Origin: Hymenobacter wooponensis
Lineage (GTDB): Bacteria; Bacteroidota; Bacteroidia; Cytophagales; Hymenobacteraceae
NCBI RefSeq assembly: GCF_004745865.1
Contig: NZ_SRKZ01000003.1
Coordinates: forward strand, 496,001-560,000
Reading direction: 5' to 3'
DNA: 64,000 nt
This document shows positions 59,960 to 64,000 of the stretch, piece by piece. The notes under the pieces were generated by a model that saw nothing but the letters and a program-made list of their open reading frames with translations, did no database searches and was not told where the DNA came from. The position numbers and the translations under genes were made by a program. Every line of letters begins with the position of its first letter. Position 1 is the stretch's first letter.

Positions 59960-60835
59960 CTAGGTCTCCGTCAGCACGGTTTTGAAACCTGCGAGCTTGC
60001 CATCTTCCGTTTTGCCCAGGGCCAGCACCGGTACCTGCGGACCGCTGCCGAAGCGGTACACCTGCACGTCTTCCAGCTCTTGCTTCAGGTACATTTGCAG
60101 GGCCTTGAAACGGTTGGCCAGGGCCGGGTCGCCAAGCACGCCTTTGTCGGCGGTATGGTTGCGCAAGAAGTACGTCAGCTCTTGCTTTTCTACTTTCGCG
60201 TCCGTGGGCTGTCCGGCCAGTTTAGCTAGTGCTTCATCGTTCATGCTGCTTGGCGCGGGAAAGCTCACGGCCTCCAGCGGCGCATCCGACTCGCTCATGA
60301 AGTACAGTCCTTTGGTGAGCTGCTGCAACTGGCCTAGGGAGCTATCCTGCGCTGGAGCGGCCGCGGCGGCTGGGTTGTTAGTTTCCTCCGTTTCGCGGCT
60401 GCCTTTGGTGTCCAGCGGAGCCACGGCCCCACCATCGGCACCGGGCACTTGGGCACCGATGGCCGCGGCCAGCTCCTTCATGCGCGCTTCGGCCACCTTG
60501 ATTTTAGGGTTGGCGAAGTTCATGTCCGACACGTTGTTCATCGGAATCAGGTGGATGTGGGCGTGGGGCACCTCTAGGCCTATCACGGCCACGCCAATGC
60601 GCCGGCAGGTCACGGCCGCCTTTACGCCTTTGGCCACACGCTGCGCAAAATGATGCAGCGCCGCTAGCTCGGCGGGGGGCAAATCAAAAATGTAGTCTAC
60701 TTCCTTTTTTGGAATAACCAGGGTGTGACCTTCCACTAACGGCGTGATATCCAGAAAGGCTAAGTGATGCTCGTCTTCGGCCACTTTATAGGCGGGCAGC
60801 TCGCCGGAAACTATGCGGGAGAAGATAGATGGCAT
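59960..60835 (-). CDS. HIT-domain protein fused to a nuclease A inhibitor (NuiA) domain
   Basis: A 291-residue cytoplasmic fusion. About 1-130 is a histidine-triad (HIT/Hint-like) nucleotide-binding domain with the intact triad PHAHIHLIPM (H91, H93, H95). About 131-166 is an Ala/Pro/Glu-rich linker. About 167-291 matches the NuiA fold from Anabaena: LGQLQQLTKGLYFMSESDAP at the start and VYRFG ... LAGFKTVLTET at the end. NuiA residues Glu24 (FMSES) and the C-terminal Thr, which I recall contacting the active site of its target NucA, are both present (E182; final T). HIT domains cleave nucleoside phosphoramidates; the NuiA part would inhibit a NUC1-type nuclease, one of which is encoded at 55666-57159. 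No signal peptide is present, so it may protect the cytoplasm. I know of no published HIT-NuiA fusion, but cannot check. Confidence 0.88.
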   Translation of the reverse strand: MPSIFSRIVSGELPAYKVAEDEHHLAFLDITPLVEGHTLVIPKKEVDYIFDLPPAELAALHHFAQRVAKGVKAAVTCRRIGVAVIGLEVPHAHIHLIPMNNVSDMNFANPKIKVAEARMKELAAAIGAQVPGADGGAVAPLDTKGSRETEETNNPAAAAAPAQDSSLGQLQQLTKGLYFMSESDAPLEAVSFPAPSSMNDEALAKLAGQPTDAKVEKQELTYFLRNHTADKGVLGDPALANRFKALQMYLKQELEDVQVYRFGSGPQVPVLALGKTEDGKLAGFKTVLTET

Positions 60836-60845
60836 AGGGTGAAGT

Positions 60846-61011
60846 GGTGATTTAGTGAGTTAGTGAGTTCATAGGGCCACAATGTGGCCTCGGCTAGTAG
60901 CCACGCGCTCCAAAGTACGAGGCAAAACGCAAAAGGGCGAAGCCGGTGGCTTCGCCCTTTTGCGTTTTGGGATTCAGCGGAACAGTGAACTCACTAGTTC
61001 ACTAATTCACC
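60846..61011. repeat. Long inverted repeat around the greA terminator
   Basis: Two arms of about 26 bases (60846-60871 and 60985-61011) made of repeated GTGA-TTAGTGA units form an imperfect inverted repeat. The greA terminator hairpin (60923-60969) lies between them. This could fold as a large cruciform or derive from a small mobile palindromic element. Confidence 0.6.
60923..60969 (-). terminator. Terminator of greA
   Basis: Perfect 22-nt stem (60923-60944 with 60948-60969) with a 3-nt loop, followed by a T-containing tract on the minus strand, 44 bases beyond the greA stop. Confidence 0.92.
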
Positions 61012-61012
61012 A

Positions 61013-61486
61013 TTACCGGCTGATTTCCAGAATTTCAAACTGCAGCTTCCCGGCGGGCACCGTGATTTCGGCCGTGTCGCCGGCTGACTTGCCCAGCAGG
61101 CCCTTCCCAATCGGCGACTTTACCGAGATTTTGCCTGCGGCCAGGTTAGCTTCTTCTTCCGCCACCAACGTGTAGTCGAGAACCATGTTGTTCTTCAGGT
61201 TCTTGAGCTTCACCTTGCTCATAATGAGCACCTTGGTGAGGTCCAGGTTAGATTCGTCGAGGATGCGGGCGTTGCCCACAATTTCTTCGAGTTTGGAAAT
61301 TTTGAGTTCGAGCAACCCTTGGGCTTCCTTGGCCGCGTCGTACTCCGCATTTTCGCTCAGGTCGCCTTTGTCGCGAGCTTCGCGCAAATCGTCAGCTGCT
61401 TTAGCCCGACCGCGGATTTTCAGGTCCTGCAGCTCATCCTTCAGCTTCTGAAGACCTTCCGGAGTATAGTAGTTGATAGTAGACAT
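61013..61486 (-). CDS. greA: Transcript-cleavage factor GreA
   Basis: A 157-residue GreA. It has the N-terminal coiled coil (about 1-75) with the conserved tip DLSENAEYDAAKE (acidic D42 and E45, which hold the catalytic Mg2+ in the RNA polymerase active site). A C-terminal FKBP-like domain (about 80-157) carries SPIGKGLLGKSAGDTAEI. It rescues backtracked RNA polymerase by stimulating transcript cleavage. The ATG at 61486 is the start. Upstream are a hairpin terminator and, before that, an exact promoter box, so most transcripts may end before the gene. Confidence 0.97.
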   Translation of the reverse strand: MSTINYYTPEGLQKLKDELQDLKIRGRAKAADDLREARDKGDLSENAEYDAAKEAQGLLELKISKLEEIVGNARILDESNLDLTKVLIMSKVKLKNLKNNMVLDYTLVAEEEANLAAGKISVKSPIGKGLLGKSAGDTAEITVPAGKLQFEILEISR

Positions 61487-61504
61487 GGTGGGGTGATGGT
61501 AAGC

Positions 61505-61546
61505 TCAAAAAACAAGGAGAACGGCCAGCATGGCTGGCCGTTCTCC
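61505..61546 (-). promoter_or_regulatory. Intrinsic terminator in the greA leader (possible attenuator)
   Basis: Perfect 14-nt GC-rich stem (61516-61529 with 61533-61546), 3-nt loop, followed on the greA strand by TTGTTTTTTGAG. It lies between the greA -7 box and the ATG at 61486. Read from that promoter, it would release an RNA of about 50 bases. It could instead end a transcript from the urate oxidase side. Confidence 0.7.
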
Positions 61547-61561
61547 CCGAACAGGTTTAGG

Positions 61562-61569
61562 CAAATATA
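61562..61569 (-). promoter_or_regulatory. Candidate greA promoter box
   Basis: Minus strand reads TATATTTG, an exact TAnnTTTG box, 76 bases before the greA ATG and just upstream of the leader hairpin. Confidence 0.55.
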
Positions 61570-61775
61570 CGAAATATGGTTGGATTTGTCTAGTGCTAGC
61601 TAGGCCTACCTAACGTGGGTGCAGCTCATTTTTGCGGCTTTTCAGGAAGAATACAGTATTTCATTCCTCCTGCTCTTCCTCCGGGCTCGGCGCATAAATT
61701 ACGCCTGCCTCCAGCAAGTAACCTCCTGAGCAGCGGGCACCTGCCCCTGCGCTAGATCAAGGCTAGGCCACTCTG

Positions 61776-62615
61776 CTAGTCACGCACTACAGTGCCCGTG
61801 ATGTAGCCAAACGGGGCGTCGGTGGCTACAAAGATTTCGTTTTTGTTCTCCAGCCCAAACTGCTCCAGGTTGAACGGAATATGGTGCTTGTTGGGCATCA
61901 CCAGGCTAACTTCCTTCACCACGTCGTTATCCAACAGAATCTGCTCACCGATAGCATAGAGCGTGTGCTGCACCGACAAGCTCTTATGCGCAGAGAAGGT
62001 GTGCAGCAAGGAGGTGCGTATTTGTTGGTACAGCGCCTCAAAGTCCAGCGCGGTGGCGGTGTACTCCCAGCTCGCTTCGCACTGCGTAGCCAGAATGCGG
62101 TCAGAAGTTTCCTTTAGCACCGTGTATTCATCCTTGATAAAGTTCTCGAAGCCGGAGTCGGTGGTTTTGAGCAGCAGCAAGTCTTTAAGCCCCGACACTA
62201 CTACCGGGCCCGCCGCATCTTGCGTGACTACAGTTGTGCGCTTTTCAGTGGTGCCGCCCGTGAAGGAATGGGTGTGCGGCTGTCCATCAAAGCTCATGCG
62301 CTGCCAGCTGTGCTCCTCAATAGCTACGCGCGCCTTGCTGATCTGGGGGTTGCGGGTTACGAAGTAGTGCGCCAGGTACAGCCCAAACTCCTCAATGGTG
62401 CCCGTGAAGTGCTCCTTCGCCAGCACGTACACCGTATTTTTCTGGGTATCCGTGGGCAGAATTTGGGAGTTGTCGCCGAGCGTATGCGCCGTATCAAAGT
62501 CACCGGATAGCTGCACGCTCACCGACACTTGCCGAAACTCATGATGGTCAGCATGCCGGATGATTTTGGATAGATTTACCGCGTTTTTGCCGTATGCATT
62601 GATTCCTAATTTCAT
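61776..62615 (-). CDS. pucL: Urate oxidase (uricase)
   Basis: A 279-residue factor-independent urate hydroxylase of the T-fold. It has NAYGKNAVNLSKIIRH with the catalytic Lys (K10), the Thr in the LPTDTQKNTVY segment (the Lys-Thr relay), the SFTGGTTEKRTT block and the C-terminal NLEQFGLENKNEIFVATDAPFGYI. It oxidises urate to 5-hydroxyisourate in the cytoplasm. The next step, by HIU hydrolase and OHCU decarboxylase, is not in the window, but the divergent neighbour is allantoinase, which continues the purine-degradation pathway. Start is the ATG at 62615. Confidence 0.96.
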   Translation of the reverse strand: MKLGINAYGKNAVNLSKIIRHADHHEFRQVSVSVQLSGDFDTAHTLGDNSQILPTDTQKNTVYVLAKEHFTGTIEEFGLYLAHYFVTRNPQISKARVAIEEHSWQRMSFDGQPHTHSFTGGTTEKRTTVVTQDAAGPVVVSGLKDLLLLKTTDSGFENFIKDEYTVLKETSDRILATQCEASWEYTATALDFEALYQQIRTSLLHTFSAHKSLSVQHTLYAIGEQILLDNDVVKEVSLVMPNKHHIPFNLEQFGLENKNEIFVATDAPFGYITGTVVRD

Positions 62616-62674
62616 ACTATTCAGCTTGCTTCTTTGTGAAAGATGTTGAATTTGGAGGAAAATACCGGCGGCAA

Positions 62675-64000
62675 ATGCTCTATTTAGCGATAAAAAGTAA
62701 GAATATCATAATTAGCAAAAGCAGCTATGATGGCTTGCTTCTGGTGCAGGATGGCCGCATTGCCGACGTGGTGCCCGCCGATACAGGCGTAGCGTGTTTA
62801 GTACTAGATGTCGGTGACCGGGCCGTGCTACCGGGCGTAATTGACCCGCACGTACACATCAATGAGCCTGGCCGCACGGAATGGGAAGGCTTCGATACAG
62901 CTACTCGCGCGGCGCTGTCGGGAGGTATTACCACGCTAGTGGACATGCCCTTAAACTCAGCGCCCGTCACGACTACCGTGGCTAACTTCGAGCAGAAACT
63001 GCGGGCTACGGAAGGCCAGCTGCATACCAACTGCGGATTCTGGGGCGGTATCATTCCTGGCAATACCAGCGAGATAGAAGGCCTGATTGCTCGCGGGGTG
63101 TTAGGCTTCAAAGCCTTCCTGACTCATTCCGGTATTGATGATTTCCCGAATGCCACCGAGGCCGATTTGCGCCAGGCTATGCCCATTCTGGCCCGCCACG
63201 GCCTGCCCCTGTTGGTGCACTGCGAGCTGACCACCGATAACGACACCTGGAAGCAGCATGACCCGAGCTCCTATGCCAACTACTTAGCCTCGAGGCCCAA
63301 AAGATGGGAAGACGAGGCCGTGGCCCTCATGATTCGGCTATGCGAGGAAACGGGCTGCCGCACCCACATCGTGCACTTATCGTCGGCCGATTCTCTCCCG
63401 CAGATTACCGCAGCCAAGCAGCGGGGGCTGCCGCTTACAGTTGAAACCGGGCAGCACTATCTGCACTTTGCCGCCGAAGATATTGCCGACGGCCAAACCC
63501 AGTTTAAGTGCGCTCCGCCCATTCGGGAGCGGGCCAACAATGAGCAGCTCTGGAAGGCCCTGCAAGCCGGCATCATAGACTTTGTAGCCACCGACCACTC
63601 CCCCGCCCCACCACACCTCAAGCAAATCGAAACCGGCGACTTCACCACCGCTTGGGGCGGCATTGCCTCACTGCAACTCGCCCTACCCGCCCTCTGGACG
63701 GCCGCTCAGCGCCGCGGCGCTACCCTCCCCGACCTTGTACGCTGGCTGAGCACCAACCCGGCCCACCTCATCGGGCTAGGCCACCGCAAGGGCAAAATCG
63801 AGAAGGGCTACGACGCCGATCTGCTAGTGCTGGACGCGGATAACACCTTCCGCGTAACGGAGAGTGGCCTACACCACCGCCATAAAGTGTCGCCGTACGT
63901 GGGGCTGGAGCTGCGGGGTGTGGTGGAGCAAACCTTTCTGGCCGGCCAACTTGTGTACCAGCGCCCGGAGTTTCTCAAGCTTAATCAAGGCCAACTTTTA
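62675..64000 (+). CDS. allB: Allantoinase, 3' end outside the window
   Basis: A cyclic amidohydrolase of the allantoinase group, 442 residues so far with no stop codon in the window; family members are about 445-455 residues, so little is missing. Visible metal-site elements are DPHVHINEPG, the Lys of GFKAFL that would be carboxylated, then HCEL, VHLSS and the Asp of VATDHSP. It opens the hydantoin ring of allantoin to allantoate, using two zinc ions. The ATG at 62675 is divergent from urate oxidase with only 59 bases between the start codons. The gap must contain both promoters; no exact -7 box was seen. Confidence 0.93.
   Translation, partial: MLYLAIKSKNIIISKSSYDGLLLVQDGRIADVVPADTGVACLVLDVGDRAVLPGVIDPHVHINEPGRTEWEGFDTATRAALSGGITTLVDMPLNSAPVTTTVANFEQKLRATEGQLHTNCGFWGGIIPGNTSEIEGLIARGVLGFKAFLTHSGIDDFPNATEADLRQAMPILARHGLPLLVHCELTTDNDTWKQHDPSSYANYLASRPKRWEDEAVALMIRLCEETGCRTHIVHLSSADSLPQITAAKQRGLPLTVETGQHYLHFAAEDIADGQTQFKCAPPIRERANNEQLWKALQAGIIDFVATDHSPAPPHLKQIETGDFTTAWGGIASLQLALPALWTAAQRRGATLPDLVRWLSTNPAHLIGLGHRKGKIEKGYDADLLVLDADNTFRVTESGLHHRHKVSPYVGLELRGVVEQTFLAGQLVYQRPEFLKLNQGQLL

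Larger units (their letters stand above)
1249..63784. repeat. Dispersed over-represented word CTAGGCC(A)/(T)GGCCTAG
   Basis: I counted about 90 copies of CTAGGCC or its complement over the window by eye. A 7-mer of this composition would be expected about 11 times in 64 kb of similar GC content. Copies lie in genes of all functions and in gaps, on both strands, often as A[CG]TGGCCTAG; TGGCCTAGGCCA occurs as a palindrome near 23562. The core CTAG is generally rare in bacteria, so the excess is striking. Confidence 0.7.

Noticed and set aside
55666..60835. Toxin-immunity pair of the polymorphic-toxin type
   Set aside because: Nuclease and inhibitor genes are 2.8 kb apart and convergent, and the nuclease has a standard lipoprotein signal without a toxin-delivery domain. 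Self-protection is a simpler reading.
60846..61011. CRISPR-like array
   Set aside because: Only two arms in inverted orientation, with no regular direct repeats or spacers; no cas genes are near.
1..64000. tRNA, rRNA or mobile-element genes
   Set aside because: No cloverleaf-like T-loop sequences, rRNA motifs, transposase or integrase domains were recognised on reading both strands. A dedicated scan (tRNAscan-SE, Infernal) would be needed to be sure.

Overview
The window looks like a chromosomal stretch of a Bacteroidota bacterium of the Cytophagales, most likely Hymenobacter or a close relative. This rests on the moderately high GC content with AT-rich gaps, several exact TAnnTTTG promoter boxes, a giant secreted glycanase ending in a type IX secretion (Por) sorting domain, many lipoproteins, and protein families typical of that group. 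I saw no tRNA, rRNA, CRISPR array, insertion sequence, integrase or phage gene. The genus is an inference; the phylum is well supported.

Layout. 0.1-5.7 kb: di-haem cytochrome c, an orphan VWA protein, a DUF427 protein, two paralogous lipoproteins that resemble PliI-type lysozyme inhibitors, and an acyl-ACP desaturase. 5.8-12.7 kb: a surface-glycan locus (two polytopic GT-C-like proteins, a GT2 glycosyltransferase, a Wzx-like flippase and a FemAB/GNAT-like transferase). 12.8-21.7 kb: CorA, a zinc-metallopeptidase lipoprotein, a DUF3352-like/beta-propeller protein, an APC permease and two small proteins. 21.9-25.1 kb: a redox operon (FAD oxidoreductase, a 76-residue membrane protein with a natural His6 tail, and a NapH/CcoG-like polyferredoxin). 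25.1-28.3 kb: small envelope proteins, an alpha/beta hydrolase, an internally duplicated unknown and a Bcp peroxiredoxin. 28.5-32.2 kb: a second glycosyltransferase operon. 32.2-36.8 kb: an arsenosugar-type cluster (DUF2064 glycosyltransferase, rhodanese lipoprotein, radical-SAM ArsS, AhpD-like peroxidase homologue) continuing into an H-NOX haem protein. 37.0-38.4 kb: an ECF sigma/anti-sigma pair. 38.6-41.4 kb: an aldehyde dehydrogenase, DUF2809 and DUF2236 proteins. 41.9-46.5 kb: a 1556-residue modular GH16 glucanase. 46.8-50.3 kb: a luciferase-like monooxygenase, an SDR, and a molybdopterin oxidoreductase overlapping its flavin reductase. 50.4-59.9 kb: YdcF, a thioredoxin-like protein, a DUF885 lipoprotein, a Tat lactonase, a DNA/RNA non-specific endonuclease lipoprotein, an MFS transporter and an AI-2E-family permease. 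60.0-64.0 kb: a HIT-NuiA fusion protein, GreA, urate oxidase and a 3'-truncated allantoinase.

The most interesting items are: (1) a cytoplasmic HIT-domain protein fused to a complete nuclease A inhibitor (NuiA) domain, encoded 2.8 kb from an exported endonuclease of the family NuiA inhibits; (2) a strongly over-represented dispersed word CTAGGCC(A)/(T)GGCCTAG, about 90 copies in 64 kb by eye, reminiscent of cyanobacterial HIP1 or of DNA-uptake words; (3) a perfect intrinsic terminator between a consensus promoter box and the start of greA, a layout like the E. coli greA/GraL leader; (4) an H-NOX gene and AhpD-like gene adjoining an arsenosugar cluster.

Genes were read from the sequence; family assignments come from recognised motifs and remembered family sequences. 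No database search was run.
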